The notes: a model not told the origin generated them from the letters alone. DNA of 64,000 nucleotides from Kappaphycus alvarezii (GCA_002205965.3 NADL03000498.1:62001-126000); one strand, 5' to 3'. Shown: positions 1-10,521, counted from the stretch's first letter. A program made the numbers and translations.

Positions 1-514
1 ATATAGAGAGTCTCAAATTCCTAAAACGCACAAATTGGTACTAAATTTCTATCAAAACGCGAAAACAGCCCTTAGACCCCCATATTTGCCTGTTTTGAGG
101 CGCGTCTACTGTACTGTTGTGCAGTGCACGCTATTTGTGGCTCTGAGCCATGCATAGTACTGTGCATGACTCTCGTATCCCAAATTTGTGGCTTTGCACT
201 GTACAGTACTGTACTGTACATGGCTCTCAGGACCATAACTTGTGGCTACAGGACACAGGCCACCATGAGCCACATAACAGATGCCATAAAGTTACTCTCT
301 AACTGTGCAAACTGTAATGTAAATAAGTTAGTGCAACGAACTACCTCGGGTTGTACTGTACTTGAGTTAGACTGTACATTTCAGTTGCGATTGAATCATA
401 CTCAGATGAGACCAATGCGAATGGATCTTCATGACGTGGCACGAATTATATCAATTCCCAGACGTAATGGCAAGGTTTTAGTCAACATCCACATGTATAG
501 TACTTTAAAGCACG

Positions 515-690
515 GTATTGTACGTGGTACAGTAGTAGATCTTTACGAGTTGTACAGCATGGCACAGAAGCGTGCGGAGGGAATTCAGAAATTAAATACG
601 AATGCAGGCGACGCGTAGAAACCTAACGAGCCTGCATCACTAGGAAACTCAACGCAACCGGTGAGGTCAAATAGTGCACCTATTTGCAGT
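515..690 (-). repeat. 3' tail of RLE-type non-LTR element (fragment)
   Basis: This stretch aligns by eye with 51815-51980. Both contain the block CACAGAAGCGTG followed by an AAATTAA(A/C)TACG block and then GTAGAAACCT. At 51.8 kb that sequence is the 3' end of a minus-strand element whose protein is recognisable, so this copy is interpreted as an orphan tail in the same orientation. Another tail lies at 52620-52765. Nothing coding can be read here. Confidence 0.5.
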
Positions 691-788
691 AGTGTACTTT
701 ACTGTATGGCATTAGTATAACAGGTGTCCGCTGCAGGATCCGACTATATTGCTAGCTAAGAGCTAACAGGATGTTCCACGTCGTCCAC

Positions 789-841
789 GGGGGAAATTTT
801 TGGGTTATTTTAATGCATGGAAGATGTGGTCGGTTATATCC
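789..841 (+). repeat. G-run terminal motif, copy 1 (reference copy)
   Basis: The sequence starts GGGGGAAATTTTTGGGTTAT, continues TTTAATGCATGGAAGATG and ends TGGTCGGTTATATCC. Closely related copies lie at 6814-6865, 54641-54695 and, inverted, 41405-41456. Looser relatives occur at many other places listed in the findings. It is read as the terminus of a family of small DNA elements, not as a gene. Confidence 0.6.
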
Positions 842-1060
842 ACGCCGCTCATGCGTTATGCGGGTTGTCCACGTGCAGCGACATGGGCGAAAAAATAGTA
901 CAGTACTACAGTACAGTACGGTATATTACTGATGCCATAAAGCTACTCCCCATATGCTACAGTACCGGAAAAAGCTGTTGTCTGAATCATTTCGCGTTAC
1001 AGGTGCCTCTTGCAGGCAGTGTACAGCACAGTACAGTACTTTAAGGCGTATGGAGTGGCA

Positions 1061-3700
1061 ATTAGGCAAAAGTCACTTGAGCCACTCAATTCTGGCCAAG
1101 TGGTCCAGTAGTGGTCAATGGCAAGATTGAATAACGGGGACAGGTCAGGAATCCCCGGCGCCATCCCGACTCGGGATGGCGCCGACCCACTCGAGGAGCA
1201 GGGGACCGATTACCCCCGATCTGACACTTGTCGCACCTCTTACGGCGCTTCCCTGACGACATGAACGACAGTTCTACTGTACTGATCCTAGCTTTACGGC
1301 ATTAGTATGACGGGTGTCCGCTGCACGACCTGACTACACTGCTAGTTGTTAAATGGATTGCACGATCGACGACCATAATATGCAATGCGCCGACAGGTGC
1401 GCGTGCGGATAAATCCAGCGGGTGTGTTGAACTTGTCCGCCATGCGCGGTAAGAGACCCTCTACCGTATAGGGTGTCTACTAGAGGCAGGGTGTCTAGAG
1501 GCTCTACGAAGAGGATGATGGCGGGGGAAGGGAAACCCAGGGAATCAAAGGCCGGAGGTTGAAACTCGAAATTTGGGGCCTGTGTGGGGGGTTGTCTGGG
1601 TGGAGTCGACTCGACATTGTACTTGTGTTCGCTGAAATACTGTAATGTTCTTTACTGTACGGGTACCAAGGCGCAGGTTATACTGCACTGTACCGAGACA
1701 ACTTTTTATTCTAATCAGTGGATGACTTGATGGCTTCACGCCAATCCTTTACATTGTAAGACTTTACCCAAATCACGACATCCCTCAGGGAACAGCTGAC
1801 CAAATTTTTCATGGATTAAAAACACCCCAAATTTCCCCCCTTCACAGAGTTGCACCAGCCTGCATCAGTAATACTGTGCAGTTGTGGATTACAGCGGTCC
1901 GAGGGATGAATGACAAGTGTAAGGGTAGCTAGGGGTCGGAGATCAATCAGTGTGCGTTTAGTGGTTGAGGGATCGGCGCAGGCAAGTCGATACGGCACAA
2001 GTCGCCGGCTACCTCCCCTCTCCCCAGGGTAGGCGCGCATCACTATCCCTTTAATAGACTACCGATCTGCTCGGTTGTGTTCTCCACAACTTCCTCAATG
2101 CACCCGTCGTGACGCGTCTTGCGACCCAGTAACCTTGGGTATTGGTCCAAATCGTTTTTCGGCATGGTTCAAGCGATACGCAGTTCGAAACGCGTCACGT
2201 TTTGGCGCATTCGATGCGTCTGTGGTGAGTCTGTTTAACAGCCCCACTTGAGCCTTTATAGATTGCAGCTTTCTCAATGATCACCTCTTGCCATCGGGTG
2301 GAATCGGCACCGAGTGTATGTGCCTCACACCAGCCCTGTGAGGTAGTATCTCACGACTATTTCCAGACTCTCCATTACACAGACTTGTCCCCCTTAGCCT
2401 TCGGAAAATAGCCGTCCTGCATCCCTAATCAGTAAAGCACCCCAAAAATCCCCTCGAGTGTATCGAATGCTACAGGCCCTGCCACAGGTACTGTACTGTA
2501 TGTACGGTTCGTCTTTTATCATTGGTGTATTGTACACCCTGCGGTATACAGCACAATTACTGTGCAGTACTGTACAGTACTATATACTGTAGTACAGTAT
2601 ACAGTAACTGTACACCTTAGTGTGTTTTTTCAGTTTATCGGGTCGTGAACGGGTTTTAGCTTACAGTAAGGAGCGAGCTGGATAGTCAATGCTGACAATG
2701 ACAACAGGGGGGCGGGAGTTAAGGAGCGTTACGGATTCGAATTGCAAGTACGCTACCTCCCGAGACAGGGAGAAGGGGCAGATCTGTGTGCATGAGGACG
2801 GATCGCACCCACCCGAAAATCCCCATGTCTCGCACGGCGACCTGCCTGGCCAACTGTCTGTGAGCATCGCGAGTGCATCGGGGTGGCAACCTTCCTGGAG
2901 TGGATCTTGACGCTGGGATCAGTCGAGCCGTGGCTTTTGCGATGATTATTTGATGACGGTTATTTGATGATACTTTGTGTAGTGGATTCACGAATATAAT
3001 GTCCAAAGTAGTCAGTCCCTCAGTCGCGTGCTGTGATGCGCGAGCAATTGTCGCCATAGCAACAGCGGACCCGATGACGGTCAACTTGGAGTGGGTCTGC
3101 TGTAGTACAATACAGTACAGTATTATACTATGCTGCACGCTGCCAAGTAGTGGAGTGGTCCAGGTCTTACCCTTTTTAAGTAATTCAGCAAGAGGTGACT
3201 ACCGCGTGTCCGATGTGATTCTGATTTCGAGTAAGGCATGATGGCATTCCAGTTTCCAGGCCCCGATCTGGTTCTAAATTCATAAAGTTCAGGGTGGTGA
3301 GAAACTTTACTTTAATGGGTATCTATCGTGTTCGCTGAAGGTTCAACTATAAGGGAGTAATGCCCAACTATAACGTTACGGCCTGGACCCGCGTCAGTCA
3401 CGTCCAGGCGCATTTCAGTGCTGTACAACAAGTTTAATGCATTCAGTATCTACTGTGGGACTGCGCACGTCCTAACTATACGGCTAAGACCTAATCGGAT
3501 GTACCTCGTCGTCCATGCGCATCGGGGCTCGAGACAGGATAGCTTGAGCGATGAATGACCAGAGGGTGGAACTCATCGCTGGTAGATACGGCGGCGGATA
3601 GCACCAGGTGTCGAGTGACACTTGGACGCGATCCGTGGAACTAACTTCTCGATAAACGCAATGGTACCAGGGTAAGGGGCACCTAGGGAATCAAACGTCA
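1061..3700. other. Intergenic, no gene recognised
   Basis: Reading frames here are short and show no recognisable domain. The stretch holds two inverted G-run motif copies (1801-1841 and 2428-2456, minus strand) and an ACTGTAC cluster at 2480-2610. A degraded copy of the 706-790 repeat lies near 1293-1350 and another possible one near 3437-3520. Confidence 0.5.
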
Positions 3701-3784
3701 GAGGTCGAAATGTGAAGTTCGGCGTGTAAGGCGCAGAAGATGTGCCAGTTGAGGCAGCGGGAAGGCGTCAGGCGAGTTTGCGTT

Positions 3785-3995
3785 CCAGAGTTGTAACCTT
3801 GTCGTGGGCCGCCACTTCAGCAGCGCCACCGGCAACCTGGCTCGCCTTGGTGCGAACTGCGGCCTTGAACGGCAAGACGACAGTGATGTCACACGCAATG
3901 GAGCGCAAAGGTGTGCGTTCCGGGATTGGGGGATCTCTGTACGAGAATATCGGCGGGCCGGAGCTCAGTGCCCGGGACGAGGAGAGGAATCTCAT
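3785..3995 (+). repeat. Conserved segment shared with 22650-22800
   Basis: Read in one frame this gives the words AALNGKTTVMS and later PELSARDEE. The stretch at 22650-22800 gives VALNGETIVIS and PEFRTRDED in the same order and spacing range. Several differences between the two are silent, which suggests former coding sequence. The family is not recognised. At the 22.6 kb copy it lies just upstream of a reverse-transcriptase fragment, but no link is proven. Confidence 0.4.
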
Positions 3996-4144
3996 GCGAG
4001 AATCCAGACTAGTAGCGCCTCTAAAGCGTGTTGCGAACGCATAACAGGGCGAGTCTAGGCGGTGACGGTGGCCACGTGTACACGTGTCAATTTAGTCCTA
4101 CCTTTAAATACTAGTTACAGGATCGGTGAACGCAAGCAAGATCG

Positions 4145-4217
4145 GCCTCCCTAGCTCAGTCGGTAGAGCGACAGACTCTTAATCTGTTGGTCGCGGGTTC
4201 GAGCCCCGCGGGAGGTG
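4145..4217 (+). tRNA. tRNA-Lys (anticodon CUU)
   Basis: A complete cloverleaf of 73 nt is visible. The acceptor stem GCCTCCC pairs with GGGAGGT (one G-U pair), followed by discriminator G. The D stem is GCTC/GAGC. The anticodon stem ACAGA/TCTGT closes a loop CTCTTAA, giving anticodon CTT at 4178-4180. The T stem GCGGG/CCCGC closes loop TTCGAGC. The variable loop is 5 nt. There is no intron and no encoded CCA, as expected for a eukaryotic nuclear gene. A T-run at 4231-4234 fits a polymerase III terminator. The D-arm and the T-arm GGTTCGAGCC supply internal A and B boxes. Confidence 0.95.
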
Positions 4218-4230
4218 CTTTGACATACTC

Positions 4231-4234
4231 TTTT
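4231..4234 (+). terminator. Pol III terminator T-run for tRNA-Lys
   Basis: Four Ts, 14 nt after the tRNA 3' end, match the minimal RNA polymerase III stop signal. No longer T-run lies closer. Confidence 0.5.
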
Positions 4235-5590
4235 GTCATCTTCGTCCTACTGTTTCTATTTTATACAATCTACTTTGCAAGCTTTGTCACGCAAAAACTC
4301 AACGGGAAAGGAAAGCGATTTTGGTACTTGCGTTTGTTTTATCACTGGTGTATGGATGTGCAACGGCGCAGTCGTAGTAAAATGTGTCGGTGCAGAGCAT
4401 CACGCAACGGCACAAGGCATGGAACAGAGCCTCGGGATCTACTGCACCGGAAAGCCAGAAAACGATGTAAAGTCGTAGCTTTTGCTCTTCTACCCGATAC
4501 TGGATGCATTCCACTGCGAGAAAAAGCGCAGCTGTATCCAGGTCCGCATCGCTGTACAGTACCTTTTCTCCCAACGACACGGTGTCAACAACACCAAGCG
4601 TTACAACAAAACCATGCACATCCCCCGCGAACCGCAAACGACACACCCCATGCGACGCAGGCACAGCGTTCACATATGCGCAACATTACAGCAGCTGGAA
4701 CTTTACAGCAAGGCTTGCACGGCTGGCCGTAACGGTAGCATGAGATGCACTGTGAAAGGGGGGCGACGGCGTTGCCGCGCTTAGTGGAGGGAGAGCGGGG
4801 TGGGGATGGATGGTGGCGGTGGTGGCGGGTGTGGGGGCACTGGTGGATAGGGCGAGGGGGGGGCGTGTGGTGGTTGGTTGTTTACTGCGAGTAATGGAAC
4901 GGTTGGGTGGTTGGTTGCATACTGGAGAGCGGCGATGGAGAAAGAGAGGGGACAATGGGTGGCTTGTTTTGGGTGCTCTGTGTAGATTATACGCTAGTAA
5001 AACAGGGGCGCCCGGATGGTGTATGCCAGTATGGTGCTCTACAATGTTTACCGAGCAGATACTGGGTTCGCGGCGTATTGCCGATTGTCACTGTGCTGTT
5101 GGGAATTCACATGTCTTGTCATACGTTGCACAAGTTTACCCGAAACGATCCATAAGCCCCGACGGCAGCAGGCCATTACGGGGACTCCCCGTCTCGGGGG
5201 GAGCACGACTACAGATTCCTAATATTTCCTCTCTTAAATTTTGGCTGGATTTATTTTAATTTTAACATGTTATTGAAACTTTAAATTTTCTGGTAATGAC
5301 TTAACAGGGATATTCTTAGCTATGCATTACACTGTTGAAATACCGCCCCGTTTAAATAATATCTTACTTATTTATCTATACCATTAACTCAATGAACTTA
5401 AAATTACATTGAAAACCTTAAAGATTAAATTTCAAAATTTAATCGATTCCATGTTAGGAATTTAATTTATTCATTTTCTACAATACACAATACAGTATAC
5501 TGTATTGTACTGTCCGCCCAACCATCTCAATGCTGCAAATTACGGTATTTACTATCTATTACTGTAAGCCAAATTTGCAGTCATGGGTTC
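4235..5590. other. Intergenic; G-rich tract, no gene recognised
   Basis: The plus strand from about 4750 to 4930 is strongly G-rich. It has at least six G-runs of three or more between 4787 and 4868, so G-quadruplex folding is possible. A copy of the word TTTACTGCGAGTAATGG lies near 4878-4900; the same word recurs at 48494 and, inverted, at 47600. The rest, to 5590, becomes AT-rich with a TACAGTATACTGTA palindrome near 5491. Nothing coding is supported. Confidence 0.45.
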
Positions 5591-6135
5591 ACTTCCGTCA
5601 TGACCCAAACATCGTCCTCCCCCGTCCGCTTTCGTACCGGCGCCTCCAGCCCTCCCTCAAATCCACCACATCTACGCACCCGACCTCCATCATCAGCAAC
5701 CCAAAACACTCCTCCACTCCGCCATCTGCCCTGAGCCTCCGTTCCCTTTCCCCTCCCCAACCGCCACCCCAGGCCTCCCCCCAAAAACTGCTCCCTCCCA
5801 TGCTCCGACATCCCCGCCAAACCGCCTCCCGCGCCCCACGCAACACTGCGTCCCCACTCGCCCCATCCACCACATGCATCCCCCCTGTCAACCGGTACTG
5901 CTGCCTCGTCTCCTACCTCACCCACGCATACCCAACCAAACAAACAAACGATCCATCCATCCACAATGGTCCGTCAGTCCCCACTCTCCCACCCACACAA
6001 CATACACAAACGCCAACAAACAACAAAAAACATACCTGCAAATACCAACAGATCTCTCCCCACGGATACCGTCTCAACCCTCCACCTTGGCCGACCGCAA
6101 ATCAGTCCCCATTTGCACCGCATGCTTCAACCGGT
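5590..6135. other. C-rich (plus strand) low-complexity tract
   Basis: The plus strand is dominated by C, with many CCC runs and few Gs. Long open frames occur on both strands only because the biased composition removes stop codons. Their products are Pro/Ser/Thr-rich on one strand and Gly/Trp-rich on the other, with no domain. Mirror-image G-rich tracts on the plus strand occur at 4750-4930 and 33830-34320. Confidence 0.5.
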
Positions 6136-6458
6136 GCCCCTCCTCAGGCTCGAACCATCCACGGAACACAACCGTCCGACACGTCGGCGCCGCAGACGCA
6201 GACAGCGTCGCCAGCGTCATGAAATGCGATACAGGCGGTGGCGCCTCTTTTCGCAACGACGCCGTGAGCAGTGAGAGCCAGGGCGGCGGTGCGGGGGGGG
6301 TGTCATGGTGCGTGCTTGCACGCTGTGTACGGGGTGTGATGCGGGCTGGGTAGGCGGGGGTGGCGTGGTTGGTGTTGGGGTTGTGGACGATACATCGGGT
6401 TGTTGGACATTAAAGTAGTGTATGTTGTCTCTGTAATGTGCTGCGCTTGTTGCACGGT

Positions 6459-6865
6459 GGGGAACATTTTGGGTTATTTATTAAATTTAGTTGGAAAGTG
6501 TTATGCAGTGCGTAGAGTACAAACTGTCGCGGCCAATCACGGACCTCGACTGGGCTGACTTGGCACATGCGACGACTTGTACCCTATCTAACTTCCCCTA
6601 ACCCTTGCTTTAGGGGCTTCCGTTTCTTTTGAAAGATTTCCACACACTAATTTACTCATCTGTCATTTCGAGTTGAAGGTGGAGGTACTATTGTCAAGAG
6701 CGCCTGGTACAGTAATACTGTTCAGGGGGGAAATTTTGGGTAATTTATTATTTGGAAACTACTGTAATGTCATTTCTTCAAGTGAGGCCACATGTTCCAT
6801 TAGGGATAATACAGGGGAAATTTTTAGGTTATTTTAATGCATGGAAAATGTGGTCGGTTATATCC
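6459..6865 (+). repeat. Three G-run terminal motif copies in tandem orientation
   Basis: Copies start at 6459 (GGGGAACATTTTGGG), 6725 (GGGGGGAAATTTTGGG) and 6814 (GGGGAAATTTTTAGG), all on the plus strand. The last continues with TGGTCGGTTATATCC, as in the copy at 789. Between and around them, from 6140 to 7140, no gene is recognised. Confidence 0.55.
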
Positions 6866-7148
6866 ACTCGGCTAATGCGTTATGCGGGAAAAGTCGTCGC
6901 TGATGGGTACCACTACAGTACAGTAGATGACCTTCCTTACAGAACCGGCTCAATGCCGGCGTGATAATAGAGTGGTGGATGAAATTACACTGTAAGCTTT
7001 TCAAGACCTCGCAGTTTCTGGCCAAAATACTGTAGTGGCGAGTGTATTAAACGATAGGGGGTTGTATTAAACAATAGGGGGAAAATGTGACCTTTTATTC
7101 AAATGCATAATGAGGGGACCGAGCGGCCCCACCTGGACCTAGTGGGGC

Positions 7149-7745
7149 TCAACAGCGCTGAATTGACGCTGGTTGCTGGTTGATCATAACGGCAGTGTAG
7201 CGTTGCACGAAGGCAGACAACGTTGTGCGAAGTGCACAAAACTCCGTGAATGCTGGCTTGCCTCGTCTAGCGGCGAAACAAGTTGCGATGTCTTGGAGGA
7301 GTTGAAGGCCGGTTATGTCAATCTGGCCATAAACATCGAAGGCCAGGGGGCGCAAGTCGATGCCTTCAGACCGGCATGGGGGGCCATAATAATAGTGCTT
7401 CTTGAGGGTTGCCCGCTCGAGCGTGGATGCACCGCCGTCGGCGAGGTCGCGGTAGGGACGAGAGAGGGGGCTGACGATGGTGAAGTCGATGCCTTGAGGG
7501 GAGGGAGCGAAGAGTGGATCGTCAATGACCAGGTCGAGCTTCCGTTGTTCGGCCGGGCTTTTGTGGAGGTCAGCCGCCAGGGGTCGTTCACGTGAGACGG
7601 ACAGGGCGATAGCAGGGTAGGTTAGGTGACGGAAGAGATGATCGCGTAGGCGGTTATGTCGTCTCACCGCGCCCACTGCGCCCTTGCAGACGGATGCGTG
7701 GTGGCCGGGAGCATCCAGTATGGTGGTACGATAGGTCCCTCTTTA
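7149..7745 (-). pseudogene. C-terminal part of RLE-type non-LTR retroelement protein
   Basis: This is the best-preserved copy of a family scattered through the window. The minus-strand frame is open from 7742 to the stop at 7149. It reads a zinc-motif remnant GHHASVC, then RHNRLRDHLF, then KLDLVI, then GIDFTIVSPL, then LKKHYYY and finally FDVYGQ. The order CCHC / RHN / D...D-x-x-V / K...Y is the layout of the restriction-like endonuclease end of R2/CRE/NeSL-type elements. That assignment is inference from motif order. The reverse transcriptase expected upstream is missing. The frame ends a few bases before a MITE (7751-7907) and is not found beyond it. Confidence 0.6.
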
Positions 7746-7750
7746 AATGT

Positions 7751-7907
7751 GAAAATGGGGGTTAATTTACTGTGGTAGATATGTGGGTTGGTTATTTAGA
7801 TTGCTTTTATGCGGCAAATATTTTTTATGCTACGGTATCTACGCTCCGCTACAAATTTACTGGGTACCAACCCACATATCGCCACAGTAAATTAACCCCC
7901 ATTTTCC
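7751..7907. mobile_element. 157-bp MITE with ~40-bp TIRs and AATGT duplication
   Basis: The left end (GAAAATGGGGGTTAATTTAC, then TGTGGTAGATATGTGGGTTGG) is repeated in inverted orientation at 7867-7906 with two mismatches. AATGT flanks it on both sides (7746-7750 and 7908-7912), a candidate 5-bp target duplication. There is no coding capacity. A right half of the same family lies at 48210-48284 and a left end at 53397-53436. The autonomous partner is unknown. Confidence 0.8.
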
Positions 7908-8159
7908 AATGTTTTTTACAGAATAGGTAATAAGACTTGAACAAGTCAATTTCGGAATAAGGGCAAAAATATATAGAACTACTTAATTATATTAGAACTT
8001 ACCGCAAATAAAGGCAAGAACGAAAACAAAGCAGCACTGGTTGGTAAGTAAATAGTCCCTACGGATATTCAAATGCCCTTTCATGAGCAAACCAGGTCCT
8101 CTTCTACCCAAATTATGGCTGGGGGATCAAAACCAGCGAAGAGGAGAAGGGAAATGTAT

Positions 8160-8350
8160 AGCTTAAATTTATGACACGAACCTACCGAAAGATGTCGCAG
8201 AAGAGCTGGGCGCAATTTCACGGTTGTACGCTACTTTCTAAAACTTATAGAATGCCATAGCTCCATGTTTTCCCAGAAAGAAAGCCCCGAAATTGACAAG
8301 TACGCACTCACGCCGCATCATTAAAGAGGCTAACAATAACGGGAATTGCT
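8160..8350 (+). pseudogene. Tc1/mariner-like transposase, N-terminal part (split)
   Basis: One plus-strand frame, with two stops, reads PKDVAEELGAISRLYATF and then, from about 8272, PRKKAPKLTSTHSRRIIKEA. This has the look of the paired helix-turn-helix DNA-binding region of Tc1-like transposases. At 8350 it is cut by the 5' LTR of a Ty3/gypsy element. Joining 8350 to 14674 keeps the frame and continues into IIKKILGLNYSSRTIRQYL. The pentamers next to the LTRs are TTGCT (8346-8350) and GTGCT (14669-14673), a near-perfect target duplication. Confidence 0.65.
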
Positions 8351-8360
8351 TGTAACAATG

Positions 8361-8440
8361 TCTCTGTTACACCACTGTGTAATAGAGAATTGGAATTGCT
8401 ACAGCGAACAAGTCTCTATTACACAGTGGTGTAACAGAGA
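8361..8440. repeat. 28-bp perfect inverted repeat with 24-bp spacer in U3
   Basis: The arms 8361-8388 and 8413-8440 are exact reverse complements (start TCTCTGTTACACC). The spacer 8389-8412 reads ATTGGAATTGCTACAGCGAA then CAAG. In the 3' LTR the equivalent spacer (14231-14254) matches the reverse complement of this one at 21 of 24 positions but matches it directly at only 7 of 24. Confidence 0.9.
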
Positions 8441-8718
8441 AAGTGCATCACTCTTGGCAGAATCTAGAAGCTGTATGTAACCGAGTAGGGATTTTATTGC
8501 TGAGTATTTATTTTCTCTACAGTAGTTTTATTTGACGTGAAGACAAACGTCATCGTCTTGGTTATGTTCTAGACAGTACTATTATTTAGTTACAGCTCTA
8601 CATTCTAGTGTTTTCTACTGAGATAGCACTACTCTGAGAGTTGATAAATATTTCCAAATATGCCATAAACCTAGGTTTGTTTTAAGATTTGCTTAAATTT
8701 GCTTTCTGTCGTACTGTC

Positions 8719-8725
8719 TATAAAA
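8719..8725 (+). promoter_or_regulatory. TATA box in 5' LTR
   Basis: TATAAAA is conserved in all three LTR copies (8719, 14528 and 62845), each followed by a G-run and then the hairpin. It is the likely core promoter and would place transcription start about 25-35 bp downstream, at or just after the hairpin. Confidence 0.7.
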
Positions 8726-8736
8726 CGGGGGCTTAT

Positions 8737-8758
8737 CTGGATTCTCGTGGTAATCCAG
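8737..8758 (+). promoter_or_regulatory. LTR hairpin near predicted transcript start
   Basis: CTGGATT (8737-8743) pairs with AATCCAG (8752-8758). The 3' LTR copy at 14547-14568 has CTGGATTC/GAATCCAG. The solo-side copy at 62863-62884 has CTGGTTTC/GAAACCAG, a double substitution that keeps the pair. Whether it acts as RNA or as a DNA palindrome cannot be decided from sequence. Confidence 0.65.
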
Positions 8759-8859
8759 GTACATTCCATACTCCCTTTGCCCCCAACTTTCTGAAACCCA
8801 CTACAATCGTCTCTACTGTTCCTTTAGCAGCGCCCCGGCTGACTCCCTCTCTGTTTCAC

Positions 8860-8875
8860 TGGTAGCATCGCTTCC
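8860..8875 (+). other. Primer binding site candidate
   Basis: TGGTAGCATCGCTTCC begins one base after the LTR. TGG is the complement of the tRNA CCA end, as expected for a full-length tRNA primer. The particular tRNA is not identified. Confidence 0.45.
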
Positions 8876-9004
8876 GCCGGTTCCGCTGCTTTTTCGCTTT
8901 TGTCTTGCTTTAGTTCGAGGATTTTTTCCACGTATATTTTTTTGGGTCATTGAATTTTGGAAAAATTTTGCTGACAGTTGTTACTGTAAGAAATATCTTA
9001 TACT

Positions 9005-9064
9005 GTACTTGTGGGTTGGAGTGCCAAGTACAGGAGTGTACCTGTGGGCTGGAGTGCCAGGTAC
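9005..9064 (+). repeat. Tandem pair of hairpins in retroelement leader
   Basis: Two 27-nt units at 9005-9031 and 9038-9064 repeat with a 33-nt period. The first has stem GTACTTG/CAAGTAC and the second GTACCTG/CAGGTAC. They differ at three positions only. Two of these are the partners of one base pair (T-A in the first, C-G in the second); the third lies in the loop. The units lie in the untranslated leader, about 650 nt before the gag start. Confidence 0.8.
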
Positions 9065-9712
9065 TCTAAACCCCATTGTTCTACGCAGGTCGCGGTTACT
9101 AATTGGAGAACTGGGTAATCGGGAAATTGGGGGTGCAGCATAGTCTGCGTTCTCTAAGGTATTCTGTTCAGGTAGCGTGCAGGCATCACGAAGCTGCGTG
9201 ATCCTGTTCAGAATACTTAGAACGGACAGTTAGGCTTAACTAAGTTGCCTTAGTAAAGCTGTACTTCTGACTAAGTCCCCGTTTGAGGGTCCCCTCACAT
9301 TATTCCTATACAATCCTACTGCACTCGTTGGCTGTTAGCTAGGTGCACCGACTGGATCACGAGTTCAGGTAAAGCTTCATAGGGTTGACTTGAACTGGAC
9401 TTGGACTAGGGGGTACGTGCTCAGAACGGGTATTCTTTGGTTATTCGCTAGCTTAAAGTCGGCTTGAGAGGCTTTCCATAGGGTAAGGACACCGATCGCG
9501 GTCTACGAAGTGGACTGGTGGGGATATCCCGAACGGAGTGCTGAGTCACACCGGAGTGTAGGTGTGATCAAAGCTGCTGGTGAGTCAGTCTCTCCATAGG
9601 TTAGGGAGCCAACCCGTCGTCCAGGGACGAATCACTTGCAGATTTCAACTTCAAGTGCTTGTATTCAAGTTCAGGTGTTGGGGTAAGGCTTTAAGTAAAA
9701 GATTTGCTGAAT

Positions 9713-10521
9713 ATGTCTTTCTTCAAACCAAATAAGCCTGTGTTCTTCGATGGGACTCGAGATGCGTTAATGATCCGGTCATGGTTGCATTCAGTCGAGA
9801 AGCACCGGAGACATATTCAAATGGGCCATGAGGAAGTCATCAGTGCCCAGAATCCTTATCGACTATGCTTCGACATTCATGACCGGAACTGCCGCAAACT
9901 GGTGGTATACAGTTGTGTCCGAGAATGCTGTTCCGCCTACATGGGAAGCTTTCAAACTCCTGGTTGAGGCAGAGTTTGTCCCCCAGGGCAGTTTACATTC
10001 ATTCATTCATTCGAGCTCGCGACAAGCTTACCAAGATCCGCCAGAAAACAAGTGTGGCAGCGTACCTTTCGGAGTTCAGGAATTTGGTTATCAATATTCC
10101 CGGTATCAGTAAGTCGGAAAAATTGGCGCGGTTCTGTGGAGGCCTCAAACCCCACATTCTGATGGAGGTTCGTAAAGGGAACCCATCCAAGTTTGAAACT
10201 ACGATTATCATTGCTCTTAACGTTGATGGATCATTTTACGGTGCAGGGTTCTTCACTGGCAGAGGTTCATTTCACGCAAATCGAAATGCCGCAGGTCCTA
10301 TGCCGATGGAGATCGGAAACCTGGAACGTAAAAACGATGGGCAGCGTCAGAAAGACTTGATGGAGAACCGATGCTTTACGTGTCATAAGGTGGGATGTAG
10401 ATCTTGGAAACACAGAAAAGGAAACGGGAATAAAGGTAACAGGGGTGGTACTCGCATAGTAGCGAACAATACACAGGCAGGACACAGTAATGATTTGAAT
10501 GGCTTTGACTCGGAAAACTAG
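9713..10521 (+). pseudogene. gag: gag (chromovirus), frameshifted
   Basis: The start ATG at 9713 gives MSFFKPNKPVFFDGTRDAL, a typical Ty3-type capsid start ending with WLHSVEKH. The frame shifts near 9840 and again near 10010. The later segment reads SVAAYLSEFRNLVINIPGIS and FCGGLKPHI, as in the retrotransposon gag domain. It ends with a damaged zinc knuckle, CFTCHKVGCRSWKH at about 10372-10413, in which the usual C-x2-C-x4-H-x4-C spacing is disturbed. PMPMEIGNL precedes it. In life this protein would form the particle shell and bind the RNA. Confidence 0.8.

Larger units (their letters stand above)
60..1050. repeat. ACTGTAC-rich palindromic repeat tract
   Basis: Short overlapping copies of the palindrome-forming words ACTGTAC and GTACAGT recur here, for example around 110-125, 203-222, 898-925 and 1018-1042. 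Similar clusters lie at 2480-2610, 3100-3130, 5490-5515 and 34655-34670. Two blocks at about 270-300 and 920-945 share the phrase ATGCCATAAAG, and 706-790 resembles 1293-1350, so the tract is a patchwork of old repeat copies. No coding sequence is convincing. Confidence 0.6.
8351..8858 (+). repeat. 5' LTR of chromovirus
   Basis: It begins TGTAACAATG and ends CTGTTTCA. Compared with the 3' LTR (476 bp) it is 508 bp long, with indels mainly around 8640-8710, so the insertion is old. It contains a perfect 28-bp inverted repeat (8361-8388 and 8413-8440), a TATA box (8719-8725) and a hairpin (8737-8758). Confidence 0.85.

Noticed and set aside
124..618. 164-codon plus-strand frame at the left edge
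   Set aside because: It runs through ACTGTAC repeats and the antisense of an RLE-element tail (515-690). The product is Cys/Thr-rich with no domain.
4187..4732. 181-codon frame starting inside the tRNA
   Set aside because: Its first codons lie in the tRNA-Lys gene and the product has no recognisable feature.
5530..6353. Several 60-230 codon frames on both strands in the C-rich tract
   Set aside because: Composition bias alone removes stops. Products are low-complexity and frames overlap on both strands.
8036..8060. Left TIR of the Tc1/mariner element
   Set aside because: CACTGGTTGG is only loosely like the right end and no TA duplication or spacing supports it.
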